Source: CAZAYY01 sp964489525 (lineage in GTDB: Bacteria > Chloroflexota > Anaerolineae > Anaerolineales > JABWBV01). Taken from it: a stretch of DNA of 29,861 nucleotides. The notes below the pieces were generated by a model. The model was not told the DNA's origin, made no database searches, and saw only the letters and a list, made by a program, of their open reading frames with translations. The first letter of the stretch is position 1. Each line of letters begins with the position of its first letter. The stretch is taken from NCBI GenBank assembly GCA_964489525.1, contig CAZAYY010000036.1:1-29861 (forward strand), read 5' to 3'. The translations under genes were made by a program, and so were the position numbers. This document shows positions 19,993 through 27,720 of this stretch, piece by piece.

Positions 19993-21249
19993 TCATCCCA
20001 GGGAAATCGCTTTAAATAAAACCTGCCGATCTACCAGGCCAATGGTTTCGCCCTTCTCGTCTACCACCACCAGCCATTTACGTCGTTCGGCCAGCATTTT
20101 TTGAGCGGCATCCAGCAGAGTTTCTTCGGGGCGCACAGTCAGCATTCCAGGGGACATTAAAGAACGAGCAGTGGCCTGACTTTGGGGGGGCTGGGTCAGG
20201 CGCTGTAGTGCTGCCAATACCCCCTTTTGTTCTTGTGGCGCAACACGGGTCAGGACATCACCATCACTAATCAGCCCCAGAGGATGCCTCTGATCATCAA
20301 GAACAATCAGCCTTCTCGAACCAGTTTCCAGCAGGGTATTGATGATTGCTGGCAAAGTTTCTTCAGGTTGGATCGATGGGATCGGCTGGCGCATCACTTC
20401 TCCAATGGTTTTAGCCAATGGGTGGGCGGATGTTGGCGGAGGTGTTTTTAAAGACGACTGGACAACCTGTTCGAGAATGTCTCGGCGAGAAATGATGCCC
20501 ACCAGCATCCCACTGCTGTCTACCACGGGCATGCGTTTCAGCCCCAGGTGGGCCATCCGGACTGCTGCCTGGCGCAAGGGTTCATTGGATTGGGCAACCA
20601 CCACGGGTTTAACCATCACATTCGCAACCTTCTGGCTTGAAAGTTTTAAAGATTGTAGGGTTTCCTGGACCATGTTTTCCCCTAATTCTTTCGCTTGGGC
20701 CGGGCGGCCGGGTGTGCAGCACAGCAGGTCTTCATCGGTTAACATCCCCACAACCTGCCGCTGGGAATCAATTACAGGCAGCGCTTTCAGGGTATGGTTA
20801 AGCATGATTTCCCAGGCCTGGGCGATGGTCATCTCCGGTGACAGTGTCACAACTTCCTGCGTCATGGCTTCTTCAACCGTTTTTTCTGCAGGGAACGGGT
20901 TTAAACTGGTGTGGGTATAGTGCACCACCTGAACCGGCTCAAGGGTAATCAGCCCATTCGTAACCAGCGGAGCGATCCATTCCAGCGCCCGGGAAATTTT
21001 TTCAGCATCATCCACCACTTCAATGCGCAGGGGTAAATCTTCGGAGAGGCGCTCAATCGAAGCGGAGTGGATGCGCGAGTTTGCGCCGAAGCCAGCCACA
21101 CCGCGCAGCACAGTTGCCCCTGCCAGGCCATAGGCCCGCAATCTTTGTAAAACCGTCATGTATAAAGGTTTTCCCTGCCACCGGTCGCTTTCCCCGATGT
21201 AAATCACCAGGCGTTGTGTGTTTTTGTGGATTTCAAGGGGTGTGGGCAT
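19993..21249 (-). CDS. DUF190 and four-CBS-domain protein
   Basis: 418-aa cytoplasmic protein. Residues about 10-115 form a DUF190 (PII-like) domain: YIGESDRWQGKPLYM, LRAYGLAGATVLRGVAGFG. Four CBS domains follow, each with a DxxxVVGMLTDEDLL-like end (about 135-190, 210-265, 285-340, 355-410), making two Bateman modules that usually bind adenine nucleotides. DUF190 proteins are frequently encoded next to the fluoride channel CrcB, as here (19 nt downstream). Fusion to a tandem-CBS regulator suggests nucleotide-dependent control of the channel or of ion homeostasis, which is inference. AGGAGAGG precedes the ATG at 21249. A longer frame to 21294 overlaps crcB and lacks support. Confidence 0.9.
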   Translation of the reverse strand: MPTPLEIHKNTQRLVIYIGESDRWQGKPLYMTVLQRLRAYGLAGATVLRGVAGFGANSRIHSASIERLSEDLPLRIEVVDDAEKISRALEWIAPLVTNGLITLEPVQVVHYTHTSLNPFPAEKTVEEAMTQEVVTLSPEMTIAQAWEIMLNHTLKALPVIDSQRQVVGMLTDEDLLCCTPGRPAQAKELGENMVQETLQSLKLSSQKVANVMVKPVVVAQSNEPLRQAAVRMAHLGLKRMPVVDSSGMLVGIISRRDILEQVVQSSLKTPPPTSAHPLAKTIGEVMRQPIPSIQPEETLPAIINTLLETGSRRLIVLDDQRHPLGLISDGDVLTRVAPQEQKGVLAALQRLTQPPQSQATARSLMSPGMLTVRPEETLLDAAQKMLAERRKWLVVVDEKGETIGLVDRQVLFKAISLG

Positions 21250-21268
21250 ATTTCCTCTCCTTGCCAGT

Positions 21269-21646
21269 TTACAACGACCGGCCCAATAAAACACCGATCG
21301 CAGCGGCTATTCCCCCCAATAAACTGCTGCCAAATAAATTAAACAGCCCCAGCCAGAATTGGCCTTCTTGCATCAGGTTGACACTTTCGAGGGTGTATGT
21401 CGAAAAAGTGGTGTATGAGCCTAAAAACCCCACAGCAACCAGAAGCCGCAAGTTGGGGTCAACCAGGTAGCGCCCACTGGTAAATAAGGCAACAAACAAA
21501 CCTAAAACCAGGCTGCCGCTCACATTGATAATCAATGTGCCATAAGGAAACGATGCGCCAAACTGTTGAGCGGCCCAATCGGCCAGCCAGTAGCGCAAAT
21601 TAGATCCCAGCACTGCACCAAGCGAGATGATCAGAAATTTTGTCAT
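21269..21646 (-). CDS. crcB: Fluoride ion channel CrcB/Fluc
   Basis: Dual-topology fluoride exporter, four membrane helices, 125 aa from the ATG at 21646, which is the usual family length. Signature segments are present: GAVLGSNLRYWL, PYGTLIINVSGSLVLG and GFLGSYTTFSTYTLE (the TTFST track). Further in-frame ATGs at 21676 and 21697 would add 10 or 17 residues, and the predicted -10 (21705-21713) puts transcription start exactly at 21697. The mRNA may therefore be leaderless with a short N-terminal extension, or start internally at 21646 where no Shine-Dalgarno sequence is seen. No fluoride (crcB-motif) riboswitch was recognised upstream. Confidence 0.92.
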   Translation of the reverse strand: MTKFLIISLGAVLGSNLRYWLADWAAQQFGASFPYGTLIINVSGSLVLGLFVALFTSGRYLVDPNLRLLVAVGFLGSYTTFSTYTLESVNLMQEGQFWLGLFNLFGSSLLGGIAAAIGVLLGRSL

Positions 21647-21704
21647 GGTTGGATTGCGAAAAAGAAAGTTTCCCATGGCCCGGTATTGTTCATCCATTCT
21701 TTAT

Positions 21705-21713
21705 CTTATACCA
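21705..21713 (-). promoter_or_regulatory. Extended -10 of crcB
   Basis: Minus-strand TGGTATAAG, then 7 nt, then an ATG at 21697. Same geometry as dus. Confidence 0.5.
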
Positions 21714-21801
21714 TATATTGGGTTTTTCCTACAAAAAGCGAGCCTTTGATTCAAGCCAAAACGTAAAACTGCAAGGGGTGGTTGAAATAGCCCGAAGACC
21801 C

Positions 21802-21807
21802 TATAAT
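21802..21807 (+). promoter_or_regulatory. -10 of the GyrI-like gene
   Basis: Perfect TATAAT 31 nt before the ATG; TGGTTG (21779-21784) is a possible -35 at 17 nt. Confidence 0.5.
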
Positions 21808-21837
21808 TAAGCTAAGACTCAAATCAAGGAGTTTTTG

Positions 21838-22482
21838 ATGAAAACGCTCGACTTAAAGAAACAATACAAATCCTACTACCAACCCAAGCCGGGGCGGGTT
21901 GAGCTGGTAGATGTACCTGCGCTGCCATTCTTGATGATTGACGGTGAAATTGAAACTGGAAAAGCGCCGGGAACTTCACCAGGCTTTGCCGGGGCCACCC
22001 AGGCCATGTACACCACAGCATATACATTGAAATTTATGCTGAAACAGCGCCCGGTGGAAGCGGTGGACTACCCGGTGATGGCCCTGGAGGGGCTGTGGTG
22101 GGTGGAAGATGGCCTGTTTGACCTGCGAAAGCCTGACAACTGGCACTATACGCTGATGATTTTACAACCCGACCTGGTCACCCAAACTTTGCTGGCAGAA
22201 GCCCGCGAGAAAATTCAGAAAAAGAAAGATAGCCCTGCGGCTGTGGAACAGGTGCGGCTGGAGGTTTTCCATGAGGGCCTGTGCGTCCAGGCGCTGCATG
22301 TTGGTCCTTATGCCACCGAACCGGAAACGATGGAGCAGATGCAGGCCTTCCTGTCCCAAAACCAGCTTGTTGACCAGGTGGGCCTGGGCGGAAAGCACCA
22401 TGAAATTTACCTGGGAGACCCGCGTAAAGCCACACCTGAAAAACTAAAAACGGTCCTCCGACACCCTGTGGCTGCTGCTTAA
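21838..22482 (+). CDS. GyrI-like small-molecule-binding domain protein
   Basis: 214-aa soluble protein of the GyrI-like/SOUL-type effector-binding fold, here free-standing without a DNA-binding domain. Supporting segments are VELVDVPALPFLMIDGEIE near the start, an aromatic-rich strand GLWWVEDG, WHYTLMILQPDLVT, and the late HVGPYATEPETMEQMQAFL typical of this family (strand, GPY, helix). Such proteins bind or hydrolyse small cationic or cyclic compounds; the ligand is unknown. AAGGAG is 6 nt upstream of ATG 21838, so the in-frame TTG at 21835 is rejected. It is monocistronic, divergent from crcB. Confidence 0.88.
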   Translation: MKTLDLKKQYKSYYQPKPGRVELVDVPALPFLMIDGEIETGKAPGTSPGFAGATQAMYTTAYTLKFMLKQRPVEAVDYPVMALEGLWWVEDGLFDLRKPDNWHYTLMILQPDLVTQTLLAEAREKIQKKKDSPAAVEQVRLEVFHEGLCVQALHVGPYATEPETMEQMQAFLSQNQLVDQVGLGGKHHEIYLGDPRKATPEKLKTVLRHPVAAA

Positions 22483-22561
22483 TCCCATCATTGCCGTTCC
22501 ATCATCTTGTACGGGCGCGTCCCAAACCGCCCATGAATGACATTCTCATCATTTTGGCATG

Positions 22562-22579
22562 TCGCTGCGATCGCAGCGA
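22562..22579. repeat. Perfect 18-bp palindrome
   Basis: TCGCTGCGATCGCAGCGA is fully self-complementary. It could be a protein-binding site or a part of a dispersed intergenic repeat. A related string, TCGGTCGCTGCACTCACTCG, occurs at 22783-22802. Confidence 0.6.
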
Positions 22580-22622
22580 AGCAACCTCCCGTTTCTGAGC
22601 CAAACCGGCTTTGTAATCCAGT

Positions 22623-22719
22623 TTCCACCGAGAGCCACGGAGAGAAAATACAGAGGGCCACAGAGAAAAATAAAAAAAACTCGGTGGTTCTCTGTGTTCC
22701 TCGGTGGCCCTCGGTGGAA
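22623..22719. repeat. Long imperfect inverted repeat (MITE-like, CACAGAG family)
   Basis: The left arm starts TTCCACCGAGAGCCACGGAG and the right arm reversed starts TTCCACCGAGGGCCACCGAG; both continue with ACAGAG and CCAC elements around an A-rich centre (22663-22680). The arms are also internally repetitive. It resembles a dispersed CACAGAG/CTCTGTG intergenic repeat seen in many genomes. No coding capacity. Confidence 0.6.
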
Positions 22720-22825
22720 TGTGCAGTAGGCCCTGGTTTTCGCACTTATCATGCTGCAAATGACCTATAGGGAAAAGATTTCTCGGTCGCTGCACTCACT
22801 CGAAACGACACAATAAAACGCCCCC

Positions 22826-22870
22826 CAGCTCCCGGCTCCTGGCTCCTGGCTCGTGACTCCTCCTCCCCCG
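22826..22870. repeat. GGCTCCT tandem tract
   Basis: Repeated units CGGCTCCT GGCTCCT GGCTCGTGACTCCT, a low-complexity 7-8 bp tandem array. Confidence 0.5.
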
Positions 22871-22968
22871 TATCGTCTCGAACGGCGCAGCCGGAGAGAC
22901 CTTTTGCAAAAGCGTAAATATCTGCTCATTTGCACCTCCCCTCGTTACCGGGAACACAACTTGCACAG

Positions 22969-22974
22969 TATAAT
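22969..22974 (+). promoter_or_regulatory. -10 of the PP2C-like gene
   Basis: Perfect TATAAT ending 10 nt before the ATG at 22985; TTACCG (22945-22950) is a possible -35 at 18 nt. The predicted leader is only 3-5 nt. Confidence 0.45.
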
Positions 22975-22984
22975 TCGAGGTAAG

Positions 22985-25438
22985 ATGACAGAAAAATTCG
23001 ATTTGTTTGTGCTCCCCATTCACCGCAAGGCTGGCCAGGATTCGCCCGATTTGCCAGGGCTGTACCTGGCCAAACCTCCGCGTGGGGCTGCTCGCAGCCG
23101 CCAGGAAGACCGCCTGGCATTAAGCCTCTTTATGACGGGTACGGCAACCTTCAGCCCCGAAGCCCAACGCCAGTTGTTGGAGGGTATTGCCAAAACTTAC
23201 TACCAGACGGGTGGGGCGGCAACCTCAGCCATGCGCGCTGCCGTGGAAGGCTTTAATCAATACCTGCTCGAACGCAACCTGCGAACAGCAGGCCAGGGCT
23301 TGCAGGCCACAGCCCTGCTTACGCTGCTGGCCTGCCGGGGTGACCAGCTTTATATCGGTCAATCGGGCGATACCCATCTCTTTACGGTTACCCGCGGCAC
23401 TTCCCAATATCTGCACGACCCGCAAATGAGCGGGCGCGGCCTGGGTTTGGGGCGTTCGGCACAGGTTCGTTTTTCTCACCTTTCCCTGGAACCGGGAGCG
23501 TTGGTTTTGGTGACGCCCGACCCACCCGGGCCGCTGACGGCTGAAAGCCTGCGCCCGGCCGTAGGCCGCAAGCTGCACCTTGTGCAGCAGGCCCTGAACA
23601 AGTTCACCGCACCAGATTGGCGGGCTGTGTTGGTTCAGGCAGTTCCTGGAACCGAACAAACGCGTCTGTATGCTCGCCCTGCTGCCCCTCCAGAAACCGC
23701 ACCACTCCAACCTGCCGGTCTGCCTGACCGGTTTAGCAAACCGCCTGCGGATAAAGCCACATCGGTTTCTCTCCCCGAACCTGAACAGCCTCGAAAGCCG
23801 GTTGGGGTTGAAATTTCTCCGCCCGTTCCTTCTTTGGAATCTCAGGCGGAAATTGTTGAGAATCTACCCGTCCAACCCGAAACGCCAGCCCCCACCGATG
23901 TGGATGCCATTTCTCCGGCGCCGGATGAGCAACCAGCCGAACCTGAGGAAATGCCCGTTGAAGAGGGGCCGGTCGATGTGATTGGCGATGCCAGTCATGC
24001 AAGCCCTGAAGTGGAGGCTGCACCTACTCCAAAAAACAGGGCATGGTCAAACTTTTGGATGGGGCGCAGATCGAGGCCAGCGCCACCCCAGCCAGAAACC
24101 CCGCCGGCTTCAACCGCCTTGCAGCCCCCACAACGCCCGGTTTTTGGGCCAGCTGTACTGGCCATTGGGCGCGCCTTCAAGTTTGCGGGTGGTCAGGTTA
24201 TCCGGGCACTGCGCGCCCTGCTGGGTGGAATTTTGCCCGGACGAGAGATGTTCACCATTCCACCCACCACCATGGCTTTCATTGCCGTGGCTGTGCCGGT
24301 GATGATTGTCGCCCTGGCCAGCCTGGTATATATCCGCCGCGGGCGCATCATCCAATACCAGAATTATCTAAACTATGCCGAAGCAGCTGCTTTAAATGCC
24401 CGTGGCAAAACCGACCCGGTAGAAGAACGCCGGGCCTGGGATGCCGTGTTGTTTTATGTGGACCTAGCTGAAGAATACCAGGAGACTGATGAAACCATTC
24501 TGCTGCGGGCTCAGGCTTTTCAGGTGATGGACACCCTGGATGGCACCCAACGGATCCAGCTTGAATCGGCCCTGGCAAGCAATTCCCTGGGCGAAGTGAC
24601 CATCACCCAGATGCTCTATAATGGCGATGCCCTCTATGCCCTGGACAGCGATGCCGGGCGGGTGCTTCGCTTTTGGCGCAGCGGGCGTGGCTACGAACTG
24701 GATGCGTCTTTTCAGTGTGGGTTAAATAAGTATGGTGCCTATATTGTCGGCGCTCTCGTGGATATCACCCCTTTGCCCGCGGCCAATTCGTTTGGTGCTG
24801 CGCTGCTGGCTATGGATGGCAACGGCATCTTGGTCTATTGTCCGCCCGATGGCCAGCCGCTGGCGTATCCATTAATCCCCCCGGATAACAACTGGGGCTC
24901 GCCGCGGTCCATGGTCTATTCCAATGGCTGGCTGTATATTCTCGACCCACAAACCAACGCCGTTTGGGTGTATGTTGGGGAGGATTTTACTTTTGGTTCA
25001 CGCCCCTTCTTGTTTTTTGACAATGAAGTTCCCCGCCTGCAAGACGTGGTTGATATTGCAATCAATGGGTCAGAGCTATACCTTTTACATACGGATGGTT
25101 CGATGACCATTTGCCAATATCGAACCGGGGATACACCAACCCAATGCACCGAACGAGCAGCCTATACCGATACCCGGGGCAGCGTTGGCAAGGTTGAGAC
25201 GATGACCGGCGCAGCGTTTTCACAAATTGTGTATGCACCTCCACCTGGCCCGGCGTTTTACATGCTCGACCCCTACCAGCAGGCCCTGTACCAGTTCAGC
25301 ACCCGCCTCGTTTTTCAGCGCCAGTTCCGCCCATACAGCGGCTCAAGCCTGGGCAACGCCACAGCCTTTGCGGTGGATGGCAGCCAGCGAATTTTCATGG
25401 CCTTTGACAACCAGATTTTCGTTTCACCCTTCCCATAA
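22985..25438 (+). CDS. PP2C-like domain protein with a transmembrane helix and C-terminal propeller-like region
   Basis: 817-aa membrane protein. The N-terminal cytoplasmic part (about 1-245) looks like a PPM/PP2C fold: SRQEDR stands where PP2C has NED, then TALLTLLACRGDQLYIGQSGDTHLF matches the VGDSR strand pair apart from its ends. The later DG motif is replaced by TPDPPGP, so phosphatase activity is doubtful. A Pro/Glu-rich linker (about 245-400) precedes one membrane helix (about 428-450, MAFIAVAVPVMIVALASLVYI without its last residue), then a helical stretch with a charged repeat (EERRAWDAV, LAEEYQETDE). About 530-817 is an external region of short beta blocks (NGDALYALDSDAGRVLRFW, NGWLYILDPQTNAVWVY) like a beta-propeller. 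It may sense envelope state. The ATG at 22985 is chosen because the PP2C-like domain begins there and a TATAAT lies just upstream. Confidence 0.85.
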   Translation: MTEKFDLFVLPIHRKAGQDSPDLPGLYLAKPPRGAARSRQEDRLALSLFMTGTATFSPEAQRQLLEGIAKTYYQTGGAATSAMRAAVEGFNQYLLERNLRTAGQGLQATALLTLLACRGDQLYIGQSGDTHLFTVTRGTSQYLHDPQMSGRGLGLGRSAQVRFSHLSLEPGALVLVTPDPPGPLTAESLRPAVGRKLHLVQQALNKFTAPDWRAVLVQAVPGTEQTRLYARPAAPPETAPLQPAGLPDRFSKPPADKATSVSLPEPEQPRKPVGVEISPPVPSLESQAEIVENLPVQPETPAPTDVDAISPAPDEQPAEPEEMPVEEGPVDVIGDASHASPEVEAAPTPKNRAWSNFWMGRRSRPAPPQPETPPASTALQPPQRPVFGPAVLAIGRAFKFAGGQVIRALRALLGGILPGREMFTIPPTTMAFIAVAVPVMIVALASLVYIRRGRIIQYQNYLNYAEAAALNARGKTDPVEERRAWDAVLFYVDLAEEYQETDETILLRAQAFQVMDTLDGTQRIQLESALASNSLGEVTITQMLYNGDALYALDSDAGRVLRFWRSGRGYELDASFQCGLNKYGAYIVGALVDITPLPAANSFGAALLAMDGNGILVYCPPDGQPLAYPLIPPDNNWGSPRSMVYSNGWLYILDPQTNAVWVYVGEDFTFGSRPFLFFDNEVPRLQDVVDIAINGSELYLLHTDGSMTICQYRTGDTPTQCTERAAYTDTRGSVGKVETMTGAAFSQIVYAPPPGPAFYMLDPYQQALYQFSTRLVFQRQFRPYSGSSLGNATAFAVDGSQRIFMAFDNQIFVSPFP

Positions 25439-25475
25439 CCCCTTTTGACGGTTTCGGGATGAACAATCCAGCATC

Positions 25476-25512
25476 AAAAAGCCACCTGGCGGCTGCTTAT
25501 CAGGTGGCTTTT
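25476..25512. terminator. Terminator after the PP2C-like gene
   Basis: AAAAAGCCACCTG (25476-25488) pairs with CAGGTGGCTTTT (25501-25512); 12-nt loop; T-run at the end and A-run at the start, so usable in both directions. Confidence 0.8.
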
Positions 25513-25648
25513 CCCTTAACTGCACAGCCTAAACCCCATAGGTTTACGAAAAAGTTGTTAGAACCTGCGGTTCTCAACCTCCCCCCGGCTCTTGCCCCAG
25601 GTTTTGAGGCAGGCGAGAGAACGGGCAACATGATGAGGGCTTCGTTCG

Positions 25649-25861
25649 TTATTTCTTTTTACGAAACAGGCGAAAATATTGATCTTCTGCTTTTGGCAAA
25701 GGGCTTTTTTTCCGCAGGTAACTGCCCAGGATAATCGAAAGCAGCCCAAATATAAACAACAGGTACTGCGGCGATTGGCCGAGATCCGACGCGAGAAACA
25801 ACAACATTAATGCAATACCCAAAAGCAAAAAAAAATTCCCCAGGCGGCGTACCAGGCTCAT
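25649..25861 (-). CDS. Small two-helix membrane protein (70 aa)
   Basis: Two hydrophobic segments (about 8-26 and 32-50) with a Lys/Arg-rich tail (LRKKSPLPKAED, then RLFRKKK) that should face the cytoplasm. The ATG at 25861 follows GGAG by 7 nt. The gene lies downstream of P5C dehydrogenase on the same strand but a GC-rich hairpin separates them. No family recognised; function unknown. Confidence 0.7.
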   Translation of the reverse strand: MSLVRRLGNFFLLLGIALMLLFLASDLGQSPQYLLFIFGLLSIILGSYLRKKSPLPKAEDQYFRLFRKKK

Positions 25862-25880
25862 CCATGCACTCCTGAAAATT

Positions 25881-25909
25881 GGGGGGCCGCCCGCACCAGG
25901 CAGCCCCCC
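25881..25909 (-). terminator. GC-rich hairpin after P5C dehydrogenase
   Basis: GGGGGGCCGCC (25881-25891) pairs with GGCAGCCCCCC (25899-25909) with one mismatch, 7-nt loop; on the minus strand it is followed by AATTTT. It is a moderate terminator or an mRNA-stabilising stem. Confidence 0.55.
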
Positions 25910-25924
25910 ACAAAAAGGTTCAGG

Positions 25925-27499
25925 TTACTCAATTACCGTGCGGCTCTGTTCGTGCATGTACAGCTGCAGGTAGTGTGGGCCGCCGGCGTTTTTGCCGCTG
26001 GAGCCAGAGCCTTTCCACCCGCCAAAGGTCTGGAAACCAGGCCATGCACCAGTGGTGGCGCCCTGTGGTCGGTTGGCATAGTTTACACCCGCTTCGATAT
26101 TTTCAAAGAAATACTCGGCTTCTTCAGTAGACCCGTAAATACCGGCCGTCAGTCCGTAGTCCACATCGTTGGCAATTTGCATGGCTTCTTCAAGCGTTTC
26201 AAACTTGTGAATGGTCGAAATCGGCAGGAACATTTCCTGCTTCCACAGGCGGTGTTCGATGGGCAGGTCTACAACCAGGGTGGGGGTGCAGAAATAGCCA
26301 TTGGAAAATTCGCCTTCGCGCAGCACTTTGCCCCCCGTCAGGAAGCGGCCGTGTTGAGAAAGGTCCTCATTGAAATCAATGAAATCCTGGTATGACGATT
26401 TGTTGACCACCGGGCCCAGGAAAACATCGCGGCGGATCGGGTCGCCGATGACCAGTTTTTCAGTGGCTTCTTTGAGCCGGGCAATCAGTTCATCGTAGAC
26501 CGGGGCCTGGACGAGAATGCGGGATGATGCCGAGCACTTTTGGCCTTGCAGCCCGAAGGAAGAGCGCACCAATCCGGCCAGGGCGCGGTCGAGGTTGGCG
26601 TTATTGGTGATGATTGCCGGGTTTTTACCGCCCATTTCCAGGATGGCAGGCCGGGGATAGCGGCCGGCAGCGAAGGCCCGCATGATGGACATGCCCACAT
26701 CATACGAACCGGTGAAGGTAATGCCGTCCACTTCGGGGTGGTCAATGAGCGTTTGGCCAACCGTGCGTCCGGGTCCAGTCACAAAGTTGAATGCACCCTC
26801 AGGCAATCCAGCGTCGCGGAAGCACTCTGCCAACAGCCGCCCGGTATAGGGGGTGTCGGTGGCAGGCTTCATCACAATGGTGTTGCCAGCCACCAGAGCC
26901 GCACCCGACGGGCCGCCCAGCAGCGCAGCCGGGAAGTTAAACGGGCTAATCACCAGCCAGACGCCGTACGGAACCAGCACCGACATATTGGTTGCTGTGT
27001 AGCCGCGCAGCGGGTCGGCAGCCATCTTAATTCGGAAGCCGTTGTTGGCTTCTAACTGGTCGCAGGCGTAGCGAATGAGGTCAGCGGTTTCCGCAACGTC
27101 GCCCATGGCTTCCATGCGGTTTTTGCCCACCTCCATGCACACCACAGCGCTGATTTCAAACAGGCGCTGGTCAATGATATCTGCTGCTTTGCGCATCACA
27201 GCCACCCGTTCTTGCCAGGGGGTGCGTCCCCAAACTTTAAAGGCTTTGCGGGCTGCATCTACCGCGTCGCGAGCATCTTCAATGCCGCCTTTTTGGAAAA
27301 CCCCCAACACTTGCCGGGTGTCTGCCGGGGTGGTGGATTCAAATTTTTGCTCACTGAAGCGTTCTTTGCCAGCGATGATCATGCCAAACTCGCGCGCCAT
27401 GTTGGCTTTCAAATGCGCAACAGCGGCTTCAAAGCGAGTATGCAGCTCTTCGGGTGGGTCGAACATCGTGGCGTAAGTAAGCCGGAAAGTTTGTGTCAT
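25925..27499 (-). CDS. rocA: 1-pyrroline-5-carboxylate dehydrogenase (L-glutamate gamma-semialdehyde dehydrogenase)
   Basis: NAD-dependent oxidation of glutamate semialdehyde to glutamate, the second step of proline (and ornithine/arginine) catabolism. The 524-aa aldehyde dehydrogenase shows SPFNFP with Asn188, the NAD-binding Lys in VMKPATDTP (211), general base Glu288 in LEMGGKNP and catalytic Cys322 in GQKCSASSR. The long N-terminal extension (about 1-60, including TYATMFDPPEEL) and total length fit monofunctional P5C dehydrogenases rather than generic ALDHs. No proline dehydrogenase is in the window. CAGGAGG precedes the ATG, with a TATAAT about 65 nt upstream. Confidence 0.92.
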   Translation of the reverse strand: MTQTFRLTYATMFDPPEELHTRFEAAVAHLKANMAREFGMIIAGKERFSEQKFESTTPADTRQVLGVFQKGGIEDARDAVDAARKAFKVWGRTPWQERVAVMRKAADIIDQRLFEISAVVCMEVGKNRMEAMGDVAETADLIRYACDQLEANNGFRIKMAADPLRGYTATNMSVLVPYGVWLVISPFNFPAALLGGPSGAALVAGNTIVMKPATDTPYTGRLLAECFRDAGLPEGAFNFVTGPGRTVGQTLIDHPEVDGITFTGSYDVGMSIMRAFAAGRYPRPAILEMGGKNPAIITNNANLDRALAGLVRSSFGLQGQKCSASSRILVQAPVYDELIARLKEATEKLVIGDPIRRDVFLGPVVNKSSYQDFIDFNEDLSQHGRFLTGGKVLREGEFSNGYFCTPTLVVDLPIEHRLWKQEMFLPISTIHKFETLEEAMQIANDVDYGLTAGIYGSTEEAEYFFENIEAGVNYANRPQGATTGAWPGFQTFGGWKGSGSSGKNAGGPHYLQLYMHEQSRTVIE

Positions 27500-27565
27500 T
27501 GGGTATGCCTCCTGAAACAGAATTTACTTGTGCAGTTCTTGCACTTCATTTCACAAATCAACCAT

Positions 27566-27571
27566 ATTATA
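27566..27571 (-). promoter_or_regulatory. -10 of the P5C dehydrogenase gene
   Basis: Perfect TATAAT on the minus strand, about 66 nt before the ATG. The -35 is not clear. Confidence 0.45.
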
Positions 27572-27593
27572 GCGCAATTTTCGCCGCTTCCTG

Positions 27594-27602
27594 TGGTAAA
27601 AT
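27594..27602 (+). promoter_or_regulatory. Extended -10 of the ppdK gene
   Basis: TGGTAAAAT, giving a leader of about 110 nt. The leader holds a small hairpin CCGGC-AAAA-GCCGG (27682-27695) before the ribosome-binding site. Confidence 0.45.
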
Positions 27603-27720
27603 TGTTCCTTGGTTGTTGCCAGCACAGAATTCACCGGTTTAAAAAAATGGATGGGTTCGCAGGCAGCCCCTCTGCAAATTCCCGGCAAAAGCCGGATAAC
27701 ACAATTTTTTGGAGGCAAAA

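Larger units (their letters stand above)
22483..22984. other. 500-bp intergenic patch made of several repeat types
   Basis: No convincing gene lies here. It contains in order a palindrome (22562-22579), a MITE-like inverted repeat (22623-22719), a segment of the type TTTCTCGGTCGCTGCACTCA (22779-22798), and a GGCTCCT tandem tract. The frames open across it read into the next gene without a start site and are not accepted. Confidence 0.6.

Noticed and set aside
21698..21837. Fluoride riboswitch upstream of crcB
   Set aside because: The conserved crcB-motif segments were looked for by eye and not found, and the predicted leader is too short.
22853..22984. Longer start for the PP2C-like protein
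   Set aside because: The extra residues come from the repeat patch, and a TATAAT lies between them and the ATG at 22985.
25459..25734. Small + strand reading frame after the PP2C-like gene
   Set aside because: It starts before and runs through a strong terminator and overlaps the minus-strand small membrane gene; no ribosome-binding site.
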